A stretch of DNA of 64,000 nucleotides, taken from positions 548,501 to 612,500 of the forward strand of contig NC_020911.1 in the NCBI RefSeq assembly GCF_000155675.2, in the 5' to 3' direction. Position numbers and translations under genes: made by a program. Below are positions 28,467 through 38,096 of the stretch, in pieces. Every line of letters begins with the position of its first letter. Positions within the stretch are counted from its first letter, which is position 1. The DNA comes from Octadecabacter antarcticus 307. GTDB lineage: Bacteria > Pseudomonadota > Alphaproteobacteria > Rhodobacterales > Rhodobacteraceae. The notes under the pieces were generated by a model. That model was not told the DNA's origin, made no database searches, and saw only the letters and a list, made by a program, of their open reading frames with translations.

Positions 28467-29291
28467 TTAGAGAATGACTTGGTGTTCGGCCTGTCCGGTT
28501 GCATCGACAGAGGTGGCAAAGGTTTTGCCGTCGTCTTCGCCGATCAGCCCGACGGCGGCGGAGGTACAGAACAAGGTCTTGAGGTTCGGCCCGCCGAACG
28601 CGGGGCAGGACGTTTGCGTGGCGGGGAAGGCGATTGTTTGGGCCAGCGTGCCGTCGGGGGCATAGCAGGCCACGCGGTTTGCGCCCCATTGGGCGTTCCA
28701 GAAATTGCCCGCCGCGTCGATCACTGCGCCGTCTGGGCCCCATGAGGTGTTGCCGAAGTCGAGCCAGACGTCGGGATCACCGATCGGCCAGCCGTCTTTT
28801 TCAGCGAGCTTTTGGCGCATGATTTTGCCGACCCGCGTGTCGCAGAAATAGGCGCAGGTCCCATCCGGCGAAAAGCAGATGGCGTTGGTGACCGTGATGT
28901 CTGTGAACAATTGGCGGACGTCGCCGCGATAGTAGCGATAGATCGCGCCTGCCTTTGCTTCACCGTTGATCCCCATCGTTCCGATCCAGAAGCCGCCCCA
29001 CGGGTCGGCGCGGCCATCATTGGAACGGGTGGTGGGATTTTCGGCCTCTATCGGTGCGATATGGTTGGTGGCGCCTGTTGCCAAATCCAAGACGTGCAGC
29101 CCGATACTGTCGGCCATCAGCAGGTGGTCGTCATCGAGCCAACCAGCGGCGGAGACATAGCGTTCAAACTGCCAGTGGCGGTCTTTGATGTGCAGGCGTT
29201 TTGACAGGATGTCGAACCAGAACAATTCCCCGCGTTCGGGGTGCCAAAGCGGGCCTTCGCCAAGGGCGCATTGGGTGGCATCATAGATCAT
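28467..29291 (-). CDS. SMP-30/gluconolactonase family lactonase
   Basis: Six-bladed beta-propeller lactonase, 274 residues. Metal-site motifs: [19 protein letters not shown] (Glu ligand), [18 protein letters not shown] (Asn/Asp ligands) and [18 protein letters not shown]. In this operon it most likely opens galactono-lactone made from galactose before dehydration to 2-keto-3-deoxygalactonate. It overlaps the aldolase gene by ATGA. The specificity is inferred from context. Confidence 0.88.
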   Translation of the reverse strand: MIYDATQCALGEGPLWHPERGELFWFDILSKRLHIKDRHWQFERYVSAAGWLDDDHLLMADSIGLHVLDLATGATNHIAPIEAENPTTRSNDGRADPWGGFWIGTMGINGEAKAGAIYRYYRGDVRQLFTDITVTNAICFSPDGTCAYFCDTRVGKIMRQKLAEKDGWPIGDPDVWLDFGNTSWGPDGAVIDAAGNFWNAQWGANRVACYAPDGTLAQTIAFPATQTSCPAFGGPNLKTLFCTSAAVGLIGEDDGKTFATSVDATGQAEHQVIL

Positions 29292-29920
29292 ACGCGGCGC
29301 CCAGAGCCATAGGTTGCGTCATAGGCCGTGTCATAGGCGGCGGTGATGTCAGCGGCGCGCGCCGCAATGTCCGGGATCGTCATGCCTGGTTTATAAAGTG
29401 CGGAGCCGAGGCCGAAGCCATCCGCAGAGGCGGCAAACCAGTCTGCAAAGTTTTCGGGACCAGCACCACCAACTGCGTAGACTTGCGTCCCAGAAGGCAG
29501 CACCGCGCGGATCGCTTTGAGCCCATCGGGACCGAGCAGGGACCCGGGGAAGATTTTCAGACCATCAGCGCCATTTTTCAAAGCCATGAAACATTCGGTG
29601 GGGGTCATCACGCCTGGCCAGCTTTGCAGACCCGCAGTTTTGGTGGCGTGGATAACGCGCGGGTCGACGTTGGGGGACACGATCAATTTACCGCCCGCTT
29701 GCGCGACGCGGTTCACGTCCGCGACCGACAATACGGTGCCTGCGCCGATCAGGGCGGTGTCGCCGTAAGCATCCGACATCGCTTTGATGCTGTCGAACGG
29801 ATCGGGTGAGTTTAGCGGGACTTCTATGCTGGTTATCCCTGCGTCAATCAGGGCTTTTGCGGCGGCGACTGCGTCTGACGGGGTGATTCCGCGCAGGATT
29901 GCGATGATATTGCGGGTCAT
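29288..29920 (-). CDS. dgoA: 2-dehydro-3-deoxy-6-phosphogalactonate aldolase
   Basis: Class I aldolase splitting KDPGal to pyruvate and glyceraldehyde 3-phosphate; 210 residues. Marked by [17 protein letters not shown] (DgoA-type IEVPLNSP rather than the Eda form), [12 protein letters not shown], and the Schiff-base Lys in [18 protein letters not shown]. It is downstream of the kinase that makes its substrate; stop and start overlap as TAATG. Confidence 0.93.
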   Translation of the reverse strand: MTRNIIAILRGITPSDAVAAAKALIDAGITSIEVPLNSPDPFDSIKAMSDAYGDTALIGAGTVLSVADVNRVAQAGGKLIVSPNVDPRVIHATKTAGLQSWPGVMTPTECFMALKNGADGLKIFPGSLLGPDGLKAIRAVLPSGTQVYAVGGAGPENFADWFAASADGFGLGSALYKPGMTIPDIAARAADITAAYDTAYDATYGSGRRV

Positions 29921-30816
29921 TAAACTACGGTCTCCAATAGGGCGTGCGCGGCTTTGATACCAGCGAGGGTCATATCCTTGGCATCCACGCGCGCAGCGTC
30001 CACGCCGAGTGATGCAAGGCCTGTTATATACGGGGCGGACACTGCATCAGCCCCGATCAAGGCAACCTTTTGGCCGAGCCAATAGGGTTTGGCGGCGGCC
30101 AGTTCTGCGCCGATTAACAGACCCGACAGGCGGGCGCGTAATGTGACTGTATCAGTCTTATGCACCAATTGCGCGGCGCGTAGTGAAAACAGCCGCGCGG
30201 CGAGAGATTCGGGGCGTGCCAGTGTTTGTGACATGGCGTCGGCAAAGGCGTCACCGTCCCAACCGCTGCCCGCGATGGAATGGCGCAGCACAGATTGGCC
30301 CGCCAGCAAAGCAAAGATTTCGCCGGTCATAAAGGTCTGGAAACTGATGACTTCGTTTGCCGAAATATGGACCCATTTGGTGTGGGTTCCAGGCAGACAG
30401 ACGACGCCGTCCCAACCGGGGTTTTGCGCCAGAAATCCTGCGATCTGGGTTTCTTCGCCGCGCATCACGTCTGCCGGATCGGTTTGGCGAATGCCGGGGA
30501 TGATGTGAACTGTCAGCCCAGAACCGGTGGTTGGGGCGATGACCATCGTTGACGGGCACACCGCGCAGGGCGTTGTTTGATAGGGCGCTTCGACCCAGCC
30601 TTGGCGCGATCCGACCATGCCGCAGGCCACAACGCGTGATGCGCTGGACAGCCAATTGCCTGCGAGGTCGCGCAACACGGTCTCAAATTCAGACGGGGCC
30701 AATTGGCCCATGCCTTTGTCTGACGTGCGTTCGCCCAAGACCGACCCGTCCGCGCCAATCGCCCAAAAGCGTGCGTTGGAGGTTCCCCAGTCGACGGCGA
30801 TCCAAGTTGGTTTCAT
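29920..30816 (-). CDS. dgoK: 2-dehydro-3-deoxygalactonokinase
   Basis: ATP-dependent kinase forming KDPGal, 298 residues. It has the DgoK opening [20 protein letters not shown] and the blocks [19 protein letters not shown] and [25 protein letters not shown] and [10 protein letters not shown]. Overlaps the alpha-galactosidase stop by ATGA and the aldolase start by one base, so translation is tightly coupled. Confidence 0.93.
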   Translation of the reverse strand: MKPTWIAVDWGTSNARFWAIGADGSVLGERTSDKGMGQLAPSEFETVLRDLAGNWLSSASRVVACGMVGSRQGWVEAPYQTTPCAVCPSTMVIAPTTGSGLTVHIIPGIRQTDPADVMRGEETQIAGFLAQNPGWDGVVCLPGTHTKWVHISANEVISFQTFMTGEIFALLAGQSVLRHSIAGSGWDGDAFADAMSQTLARPESLAARLFSLRAAQLVHKTDTVTLRARLSGLLIGAELAAAKPYWLGQKVALIGADAVSAPYITGLASLGVDAARVDAKDMTLAGIKAAHALLETVV

Positions 30817-32891
30817 AAGCGTGTCCCTTCAACAACCCACATGGTTTCCGGGAACGACCAAGGCAAGGTCAAACCGTGGTGCATGAGGTAGGCGCCTGAC
30901 AGCGTGGCGGGGCCTTTTTTCAGGGCAGGTGTGCCGCGCGACAGGGTCGGGGCCGATGCGCGGTTGATCAGGGACAGGGTGTACATGGCTTGCGGGTCCA
31001 GACCTGTTAGGCGCAGCGGACGTGGGACGATTTGCGTCGATGTTGCGGCCTTGCCTGCGAAAACCACGAAGCGGTCGCCGTCTTGCGGCATTTGCTGTTC
31101 TGCGATGATCGCCGGATCTGGGCTGTCGAGGCGTAAGATATCGGCGTTTTCCATCCAAGTGCGATTGTGTTTCCACCAGCTGGTGACTTCTGTCAGCACC
31201 GCGATTTCGTGGGCGTCGAGTTCACGCGGGTCCATTTCGAACCCCATGTGGCGCTGTGCTGCGACCCATGCGCGAAATGAAATATCGAGTGTGCGGCCAG
31301 AGGTGTGGCAGCGGCGCGGCCCGACGTGCGATCCAGTGATCGACAGGGGCAGGAAAAGCGCGGCGTTGTGTTGAATGTGCAGGCGTTCGAGCGCGTCATT
31401 GCTGTCGGACAGCCAGACCCGTTGTGTGCGTTTCAGGATGCCGAAATCAATGCGCCCACCGCCCGACGCACAGCTTTCGATTTCCACATCAGGAAATGCG
31501 TCGCGCAGACGGTCAATGAGGTCGTATGACCCGCGCGTTTGCGCCGCATCGGGCATCGGCAACACGCGGTTGTGGTCCCATTTGATGTAGTCGATGTCGT
31601 GGTTTTCAAGGATCGCGGCCATGCGGGTGTAGATAAAATTACGCACCTCTGGCAGGGCCATATTAAGGGCCTTTTGCTGACGGCCCAATGTCTGATCTTC
31701 ACTGCCCAGTGCCCAATCGGGATGGGCGCGGTGGATGTCGCTGTCGGGGTTGATCATTTCGGGTTCAAACCAGATGCCGAACGACATGCCAAGCCCGCGT
31801 ACGTGGTCAATAAGCGGGGTCAGACCGTCGGGGTATTTGCGCACATCGACTTCCCAATCAGACAGCGCGCGGGTGTCGTCGTCGCGGTTGCCAAACCAGC
31901 CGTCATCCAGCACGAAACGTTCGGCGCCAAGGGCTGCGGCGCGGTCGGCGATGTCAGTCAGAACGTCGAGTTTGTGATCAAAATAGACCGCTTCCCAGCA
32001 GTTATAATGCACGGGGCGCGGCGTTTTGGGTTTTGGCCATGTGACAATGCGGTCGCGCACGTGGCGTTGGAACGACACGGCGCAGCCGTTCAGGCCCGTG
32101 TCGGAATAGGTCATGTACAGCGGTGCGGTGCTGAATTGGGTGGCGGCCTCTGGTTCCATGTGTGCGGCGTGGCCCCACTGTATTTGGCGGCGGCCATCGG
32201 GCAGTTCTTCGGCGACCATGCGGTGCCCGCCGGACCAGCCGTAGTGGAATGCGTAGGCTTCGCCATGTGTGTTGGTTGCGCCAATGCACGGCACGATCAG
32301 ACCGGGGAAATGTTCATGCCCCGTGCGTCCTGTGCGGTTTTCGCGGTAGCGAATACCGGGGGACCAAGGGGTTCGGTTGGTTTCAAATTCACGACACCAG
32401 CGGCCGGAAAAATCAATCATTTCGTCTGACAGTTGCGGGGCTGGCATCACCGGTGCGGCGAGCCAATGAAGATGCACGGGCGCGTCGGCCTGAAGGATTG
32501 TTTTTGCGCGGATGACGTGGGTTTGTGGATCGGTTTCAAATTCAAACGTCAGCGTCAAACCGTTGTCTGCGTCGTGGTATTTCAGGGATAAGTCTTTGCC
32601 GTCCTCAGCCGATGCGAAATGGAATTTCGGCAGCAGCGGCGTGCCGTCTTGGCGGCGTACGATCAGGCCAGGCTGACCGGGAAAGGTGCGCGATGCCTCG
32701 GGGCAGAGCGACAGGTCGGGGTTTTCATCCAGCATGCCACCGGTGACGTCGATGGCATGGGCCGCATGCAGCGCGGACAGGTCTTCGCCATCCGGCAGGA
32801 CCGCGCCCCAATACACAACCTCTGGCAGATGATCCTGCCGCGCGGCCAGAACAAGTGTCTGGCGGCCATCATCCAATCGCCACGTTTTCAT
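30813..32891 (-). CDS. alpha-galactosidase, GH36
   Basis: Releases alpha-linked galactose (melibiose, raffinose-type sugars); 692 residues. The GH36 order is kept: N-terminal beta-sandwich (GRWCREFETNRTPW, RTGHEHFPGL), barrel with PVHYNCWEAVYFDHKLDV and FVLDDGWFGNRDDD, nucleophile Asp in DYIKWDHNRVLP, acid/base Asp in ESCASGGGRIDFGIL. No signal peptide. It sits between the permeases and dgoK with one-base and four-base overlaps, so uptake, hydrolysis and catabolism are expressed together. Confidence 0.94.
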   Translation of the reverse strand: MKTWRLDDGRQTLVLAARQDHLPEVVYWGAVLPDGEDLSALHAAHAIDVTGGMLDENPDLSLCPEASRTFPGQPGLIVRRQDGTPLLPKFHFASAEDGKDLSLKYHDADNGLTLTFEFETDPQTHVIRAKTILQADAPVHLHWLAAPVMPAPQLSDEMIDFSGRWCREFETNRTPWSPGIRYRENRTGRTGHEHFPGLIVPCIGATNTHGEAYAFHYGWSGGHRMVAEELPDGRRQIQWGHAAHMEPEAATQFSTAPLYMTYSDTGLNGCAVSFQRHVRDRIVTWPKPKTPRPVHYNCWEAVYFDHKLDVLTDIADRAAALGAERFVLDDGWFGNRDDDTRALSDWEVDVRKYPDGLTPLIDHVRGLGMSFGIWFEPEMINPDSDIHRAHPDWALGSEDQTLGRQQKALNMALPEVRNFIYTRMAAILENHDIDYIKWDHNRVLPMPDAAQTRGSYDLIDRLRDAFPDVEIESCASGGGRIDFGILKRTQRVWLSDSNDALERLHIQHNAALFLPLSITGSHVGPRRCHTSGRTLDISFRAWVAAQRHMGFEMDPRELDAHEIAVLTEVTSWWKHNRTWMENADILRLDSPDPAIIAEQQMPQDGDRFVVFAGKAATSTQIVPRPLRLTGLDPQAMYTLSLINRASAPTLSRGTPALKKGPATLSGAYLMHHGLTLPWSFPETMWVVEGTRL

Positions 32892-33739
32892 TACTTCACG
32901 GCCCCGAGTGTAAGGCCTGCGATGAAGTGTTTTTGCATCAGGAAGAACATCGCGACCGGGGGCAGGGCGGCGACGATGCTGCCCGCCGACATAAGGTGAT
33001 AGGCGGCGCGGAACTGACTGTTAAAGCTGGTGATACCTGCGGTGACAGGTTGGCTATCGGGGCCTTGAGTCAGCACGATCGCCCAAAAGTAGTCATTCCA
33101 GATGAAGGTGAAGATCAGGACTGACAACGCGGCCAGAGCGGGTTTCATCAATGGCAGCACTACGTACACAAAGATGCGCCATTCGGCGACACCTTCGACG
33201 CGGGCGGCTTCGATCAATGCAAACGGCAGTTGGCGGATGAAATTGCGCATGAACAGCGTGCAGAACCCCGTTTGGAACGCGATGTGAAACAGCACGAGGC
33301 CGGTTTTCGTGTCGTACAGGTTCATCGAAAGGGTCAGGTCACGCACAGGCACCATCAGGATTTGGAACGGAACGAAATTGCCTGCGATAAACATAAAGAA
33401 GATCAACAAGTTGCCCCTGAAGCGGTACACACCCAGCGCAAATCCCGTCATGGACGATAGCAAAACCGCACCGATGACAGTGGGGATCGTGATGAAGACG
33501 GAGTTCAGCAGGTAGCGCGGCATATCGGATTCAAAGAATACCTTGCCGTAGTTGTTGAACAACTCGAACGAAGACGGCCAACCCCAATAGTTGCCGTTGG
33601 TGAAATCCGCGTCCGGTTTGATCGAGAATACTGCGACAGCGATCAGTGGCAGCAGCCAGATGATCAGCACAACGGGCAGCAGCGCCTGATAGCCGATTTG
33701 CGCGGAGCGGGAGCGTTTTTCAATAGGTGTCGGAAACAT
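32891..33739 (-). CDS. carbohydrate ABC transporter permease (MalG class)
   Basis: Six-helix permease, 282 residues. The coupling loop is EAARVEGVAEWRIFVYVVLP (EAA motif), and the protein ends …QKHFIAGLTLGAVK, typical of CUT1 MalG-type proteins. Start ATG 33739 overlaps the stop of the other permease (TGATG). The frame is open 12 codons further, but those lie within the upstream gene. Confidence 0.92.
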   Translation of the reverse strand: MFPTPIEKRSRSAQIGYQALLPVVLIIWLLPLIAVAVFSIKPDADFTNGNYWGWPSSFELFNNYGKVFFESDMPRYLLNSVFITIPTVIGAVLLSSMTGFALGVYRFRGNLLIFFMFIAGNFVPFQILMVPVRDLTLSMNLYDTKTGLVLFHIAFQTGFCTLFMRNFIRQLPFALIEAARVEGVAEWRIFVYVVLPLMKPALAALSVLIFTFIWNDYFWAIVLTQGPDSQPVTAGITSFNSQFRAAYHLMSAGSIVAALPPVAMFFLMQKHFIAGLTLGAVK

Positions 33740-34656
33740 CAGTGTGCCCCTTTTTCGTCTTGGTACATGGACCACAAGAAATAGCCGATGAAGCCCAGCA
33801 TTATAAAGAACAACACCACCGCGATGGCGGCACCGTAGCCCATCCGGAAGCCAAATTCGGACAGCGATTCTTCGAACATATAAAAGCTAAGAACACGGGT
33901 GGACCCGAACGGCCCGCCGTTGGTCATTACCGCGATGAAGTCGAATGACCGCAGCGCGCCGATGATTGTTACAACAAATGCAATGAATGTCGCGGGTTTC
34001 AGTTGCGGCAGGATAACATACCACAACATACGCGCACCCTTGGCACCATCCAGACGCGCAGCTTCGACTTGTTCCGGGTCAACAGCGTTCAGACCCGTGA
34101 GGTACAAGATCATGCAATACGCAGTTTGCGGCCACAGGCCCGCAGCGATAATGCCGTAAGTCGCGGTGTTTGGATTACCAAGGATACCGCCCGAGATATC
34201 GATGCCAACCTTGCCGACCAGAACGTCAAACAGCCCGTCATTTGGCAGATAGAACCACGAAAACACGAGGCCAACGACGACCTGTGAAATCACGAAAGGG
34301 AAGAAGAACAGCGACTTGTAAAACCGGATTCCGAACACCTTCTGGTTCAGGAACAATGAGATAAACAGACCCATCGGGATCGCCAGCAGATACAAAACCA
34401 ACCAGCGCAGGTTGTTCCAGAACGATATCTCAAATTTGCGGTCGCCGCCCAGCAGACGTTCGTAGTTGGCCAGACCAATCCATGTCTTTTCACCTAGGCC
34501 GTCCCATTCGTGGAACGAAATCCAGAACGACTGGAGAATTGGATAAATCACATAGAGCGAGAACATGAAGATGCCGGGGATCAGGAACACCCATGGGGTC
34601 AACGCGATTTCATTGCGCTTGTACCAGCTTCTATTATTGGCGGAGGCAGTGGCCAT
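33739..34656 (-). CDS. carbohydrate ABC transporter permease (MalF class)
   Basis: CUT1 permease, 305 residues, starting with a polar segment (NNRSWYKRNEIALTPWVFLI) and six membrane helices; coupling motif EAARLDGAKGARMLWYVILP. ATG 34656 follows AGGAGA. Pairs with the MalG-type permease next to it. A strong hairpin in the 123-base gap upstream separates it from the binding-protein gene. Confidence 0.92.
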   Translation of the reverse strand: MATASANNRSWYKRNEIALTPWVFLIPGIFMFSLYVIYPILQSFWISFHEWDGLGEKTWIGLANYERLLGGDRKFEISFWNNLRWLVLYLLAIPMGLFISLFLNQKVFGIRFYKSLFFFPFVISQVVVGLVFSWFYLPNDGLFDVLVGKVGIDISGGILGNPNTATYGIIAAGLWPQTAYCMILYLTGLNAVDPEQVEAARLDGAKGARMLWYVILPQLKPATFIAFVVTIIGALRSFDFIAVMTNGGPFGSTRVLSFYMFEESLSEFGFRMGYGAAIAVVLFFIMLGFIGYFLWSMYQDEKGAH

Positions 34657-34738
34657 GATCGTCTCCTGTCGGGTCAACACATGCGAAAAGGGCGCAGGTT
34701 CCTAAATAAGAATTGGCCGTTTGCGGATGGGTTGATGG

Positions 34739-34767
34739 AAAAGGGGCAGACCCGAAGGCCTGCCCCT
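34739..34767 (-). terminator. intercistronic hairpin after binding-protein gene
   Basis: On the minus strand AGGGGCAG and CTGCCCCT form an 8-bp stem with a 10-base loop, followed by TTTT. It sits between the binding-protein stop and the permease start. Partial terminators here usually give much more binding protein than permease. Confidence 0.75.
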
Positions 34768-34779
34768 AGATTTAAGTGA

Positions 34780-36030
34780 TTACTGGTAGATGCGAACGCG
34801 TGCGTCTTCCAGACGTTCCAGAATGTCATCAAGGTTGTCTGGGAACACCATGAATTCCTGCAAGCCTTCCATGCCGATGGATGCCATTTCCGCAGGGAAA
34901 TCGCGGTCGAAGAACTGCATGATGCCGCCGGATGCATTGTTGGACAGCATCTCAAAGCCTTCCTGAATGAACTTGTCATCAGACACAGACGCGGCTGCGT
35001 TCACCGGAAGCTGACCAAGTGCATCGCCGCTGTTGATCGCGGTCTGGACGTCAGGTGACGTGACAAAAAGCAGGAACGCTTTGGCTGCTTCGACGTTCTG
35101 GGCCGCCGACGGGATGTGGAACGTGTCTGTCGGTGCGTCTTCTGCTGGTGCCACGTCAGGGTTGATCTGCGGGAACTGATAGAAGTCCAGCTGATCGTCC
35201 GTCAGACCACCGTCGCGCATCGCCGCAACCGCGAAGTTACCCATCAGGTAGGCTGTTGCTTCGCCGTCAACCATGAACGGCAGGGCTTCTTGCCAGCTGT
35301 AGGCTTGGTGATCGTCGATAAACGCACCCATGTCGATCAACTGACGCCAGTTGGCGAAGGTTGCGCGCACACGGTCGTCTGTCCATTCAACTTCGCCGTT
35401 GGCCAGTTGGATATGGAATTCATACCCGTTGGTACGCGAGTTCATGTAGTCAAACCAACCGCCAGCTGTCCAAAGGAACTTGGACCCGATGGTGTAACAC
35501 TTGCGCCCGGAATCGAGGATCACTTGACAGTTTGCCAGTTCCTGTTCCCAAGTTACAGGCTCTTCCAGACCGAGTTCTTCGAAGATGTCTTTGCGGTAAT
35601 AGACGCCCCACTGGTAGTAGGTATACGGCACGCCCCACTGGGCACCATCCAGCGTCAGTGCGCCCTTGGTGGATGCCAGATCAGCCATTGCAGGCTCTTC
35701 CCACAAATCCGAGAGGTCCATGAACAGGCCAGCGTCTACGAAGGGTGACATGCGTGTTGCCGCATACCAGTTCACAACGTCGGGCGCATTTGCCGTCAAT
35801 GAGTTGCGGATCTGTGTTTTCCAAGCTTCGCGATCGACGATCTCAAGCTCAATGTTTAGGTCTGGGTGCAATGCGCCAAAATCAGCGGCTAGGCCTTCCA
35901 TCACCGCACGTGGTGCAGGGTTGGACATGTCGGACACGATCCGAAGATCGCCTGTCAGTTCTGCAGATGCCGGTGCCGTCATGGCACACAAAGCAAGCGC
36001 CGCTACGGACGCCTTATAAATGGAATTCAT
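34780..36030 (-). CDS. carbohydrate ABC transporter substrate-binding protein
   Basis: Extracellular solute-binding protein of family 1 (CUT1), 416 residues. Cleavable signal peptide (ALCAMTAPASAE). Mature part begins LTGDLRIVSDMSNPAPRAVM, with the binding-cleft segment DVVNWYAATRMSPFVDAGLF. The sugar is not known; gene neighbours suggest an alpha- or beta-galactoside. First gene of the galactoside operon, with GGAGG just before the ATG. Confidence 0.92.
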   Translation of the reverse strand: MNSIYKASVAALALCAMTAPASAELTGDLRIVSDMSNPAPRAVMEGLAADFGALHPDLNIELEIVDREAWKTQIRNSLTANAPDVVNWYAATRMSPFVDAGLFMDLSDLWEEPAMADLASTKGALTLDGAQWGVPYTYYQWGVYYRKDIFEELGLEEPVTWEQELANCQVILDSGRKCYTIGSKFLWTAGGWFDYMNSRTNGYEFHIQLANGEVEWTDDRVRATFANWRQLIDMGAFIDDHQAYSWQEALPFMVDGEATAYLMGNFAVAAMRDGGLTDDQLDFYQFPQINPDVAPAEDAPTDTFHIPSAAQNVEAAKAFLLFVTSPDVQTAINSGDALGQLPVNAAASVSDDKFIQEGFEMLSNNASGGIMQFFDRDFPAEMASIGMEGLQEFMVFPDNLDDILERLEDARVRIYQ

Positions 36031-36070
36031 GGTTTCCTCCCTTAGATTCCAAACAAACCAGTTCCATTAT

Positions 36071-36125
36071 TTGAAACTAGGTTTTGAATATTGAAATTTA
36101 ATCTCGAATCGCCCATGCTTGTCAA
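36071..36125 (-). promoter_or_regulatory. promoter and putative operator of galactoside operon
   Basis: On the minus strand TTGACA (36120-36125) and TTAAAT (36096-36101) are separated by 18 bases. Three TTGAA repeats (plus-strand starts 36071, 36084, 36091) overlap and follow the -10, in an AT-rich stretch between the divergent binding-protein and iclR genes. Their position over the transcription start fits repression by the adjacent IclR-type protein. The assignment to that regulator is inferred. Confidence 0.5.
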
Positions 36126-36164
36126 TACTGAGGTTGGAGGACTTCAGGAAACAGGGAGGACATC

Positions 36165-36953
36165 GTGGCTGCATCAGGGGACGGAACCGTTGGTAAGGCG
36201 TTGGAAGTGTTGGATCAAGTGGCGTCCTATGGTCGCCCTGTCCGATTTTCCGAACTGCTTGGCGCGTCGCGATTCCCCAAGGCGACGCTGTACCGATTCG
36301 TTCAGACGTTGGCCAATCAGGGCATGCTGGCGTTCGATCCTGACCGTGGAACATATGCGCCGGGGGTGCGTTTGGTGCGCTTGGCCCATGCCGCGTGGCT
36401 GACCGCGTCGCTGGCACCAATTGCATCCAGCCATTTGGATCGCCTTAGTGCGGATGTTGGCGAAACGGTGCACCTTGCGCAGTTGGATCATGCACAGGTG
36501 ATCTATGTCGACAAACGCAACGCCGCCGATCCGGTGCAGATGTATAGCCAATCGGGTAAGGTCGGGCCGGCCTATTGCACGGGCGTGGGTAAGGTGATGA
36601 TGGCGTATCTGACCGAGGCGGATTTGGTTGACGCGCTGGGCCAGCAAAGTTTCCATCGCTTCACCCCGACGACCCACACCAGTGCAAAAAGCCTGCGCGC
36701 CGAACTGTCCGACATCCGCGCCAATGGCTACGGGTTTGACCGCGAAGAACACGAGCCGGGGATCATTTGCATCGCGCTGCCGATCCGGACTGAAACGAAC
36801 CGTGTGCTGGGGGCCATTTCGGTGACCAGTACCACGAACCGCACCAACCTTGTGGGGCTGGAAAGCCTCGTTCAACGCATCCGCACGACGGCTGAGGCCA
36901 TCGCGAAAGACGCCAGTTCATGGCACTTTCCGATCACAGCAAGATCATCCTAG
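36165..36953 (+). CDS. IclR-family transcriptional regulator
   Basis: Sugar-operon regulator, 262 residues. Winged helix at the N-terminus (VRFSELLGASRFPKATLYRF, then VQTLANQGML) and an IclR effector domain from about residue 85 (RLSADVGETVHLAQLDHAQV, GKVMMAYL, GYGFDREEHEPGIICIALPI). GTG start with GGGAGG 6 bases upstream. Divergent from the galactoside operon and just upstream of the ATPase gene, so it probably controls both. Confidence 0.92.
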   Translation: MAASGDGTVGKALEVLDQVASYGRPVRFSELLGASRFPKATLYRFVQTLANQGMLAFDPDRGTYAPGVRLVRLAHAAWLTASLAPIASSHLDRLSADVGETVHLAQLDHAQVIYVDKRNAADPVQMYSQSGKVGPAYCTGVGKVMMAYLTEADLVDALGQQSFHRFTPTTHTSAKSLRAELSDIRANGYGFDREEHEPGIICIALPIRTETNRVLGAISVTSTTNRTNLVGLESLVQRIRTTAEAIAKDASSWHFPITARSS

Positions 36954-36968
36954 GAAGGGACCAACATC

Positions 36969-38030
36969 ATGTCCGGTGTAAAGCTGAATAACGTGATCAA
37001 GAAATACGGCGAGGTTCAGGTGATCCATGGGATCAACCTTGAGATTGAGCATGGCGAGTTTTGTGTGTTCGTGGGCCCGTCAGGCTGTGGCAAGTCCACG
37101 CTGTTGCGCATGGTTGCGGGACTAGAAGAAACCACTGGCGGCACGATGAGCATCGGGGAGCGCGATGTGACCCGCATGGATCCGAGCGAGCGCGGCGTGG
37201 CGATGGTGTTCCAGACCTACGCACTTTACCCGCATATGACCGTTAAGGAAAACATGGGGTTCGGGTTGAAAATGAACCGCCACCCCAAGAAAGAGATTGA
37301 AGAGAAAGTCGCGGAGGCGACACGGATCCTTAAGCTGGAAGACTACCTTGATCGCAAACCTGCGGCCCTGTCTGGTGGCCAGCGTCAGCGTGTGTCGATT
37401 GGCCGTGCGATTGTGCGTGGGCCTGAAGTGTTCTTGTTCGATGAACCGCTGTCCAACCTCGACGCGGAATTGCGGGTGGAAATGCGGGTGGAAATCGCAC
37501 GTCTGCATAAAGAAATCGGCGCGACGATGATCTATGTGACCCACGATCAGGTCGAAGCGATGACACTGGCCGACAAGATTGTCGTGTTGCGCATGGGCAT
37601 TATTGAACAGGTCGGTGCGCCGATGGAATTGTACCGCGACCCCGACAACAAATTTGTCGCGGGTTTCATTGGCAGCCCCGCGATGAATTTCATGGCAGGC
37701 GTGGTCGGTGACAACACGGTTGAAGTTGCCGCGTTAAAGATGACTGTGCCAGTAAAGATTGCGCCAGCCTACAAAGGTAAATCCGTCAGTGTTGGTCTGC
37801 GGCCCGAACACCTTGTGATTGATCCGGCGGGCGATGCATTGCGGGTTGATCTGACCGAAAGTCTGGGCGGCGTGAGCTACGCCTACCTTGTCGCTGAAAC
37901 CGGCGAGCGGATCGTCATCGAAGAACGTGGTGATGAGCGGGTGTCCGAGGGTGAGATGGTCGGGCTGAGCTTTGAGAACAAGCGCGTCTATCTGTTTGAC
38001 GCTGAGACCGATTTGCGGATCCACACCTAA
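36969..38030 (+). CDS. sugar ABC transporter ATP-binding protein (UgpC/MsmK type)
   Basis: CUT1 ATPase, 353 residues: Walker A GPSGCGKST, Q-loop, signature LSGGQRQRVSIGRA, Walker B VFLFDEPLSNLDA, H-loop VTHDQVEAMTL, then the regulatory TOBE/OB domain (SVGLRPEHLVI). It powers the permeases encoded on the opposite strand. 15 bases after iclR with GGAAGGGA before the ATG. A strong terminator follows. Confidence 0.94.
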   Translation: MSGVKLNNVIKKYGEVQVIHGINLEIEHGEFCVFVGPSGCGKSTLLRMVAGLEETTGGTMSIGERDVTRMDPSERGVAMVFQTYALYPHMTVKENMGFGLKMNRHPKKEIEEKVAEATRILKLEDYLDRKPAALSGGQRQRVSIGRAIVRGPEVFLFDEPLSNLDAELRVEMRVEIARLHKEIGATMIYVTHDQVEAMTLADKIVVLRMGIIEQVGAPMELYRDPDNKFVAGFIGSPAMNFMAGVVGDNTVEVAALKMTVPVKIAPAYKGKSVSVGLRPEHLVIDPAGDALRVDLTESLGGVSYAYLVAETGERIVIEERGDERVSEGEMVGLSFENKRVYLFDAETDLRIHT

Positions 38031-38067
38031 GGGGGTGGTTTTGCGAAGGTTTGTTAGATGAATATGA

Positions 38068-38096
38068 AGGGCGCGCTGTTTGGCGCGCCCTTTTTG
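38068..38096 (+). terminator. rho-independent terminator after ATPase gene
   Basis: GGGCGCGC and GCGCGCCC pair around a six-base loop and are followed by TTTTT. It lies 39 bases after the ATPase stop and abuts the convergent soeC stop. On the other strand there is no T run, so it is mainly a plus-strand terminator. Confidence 0.9.
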
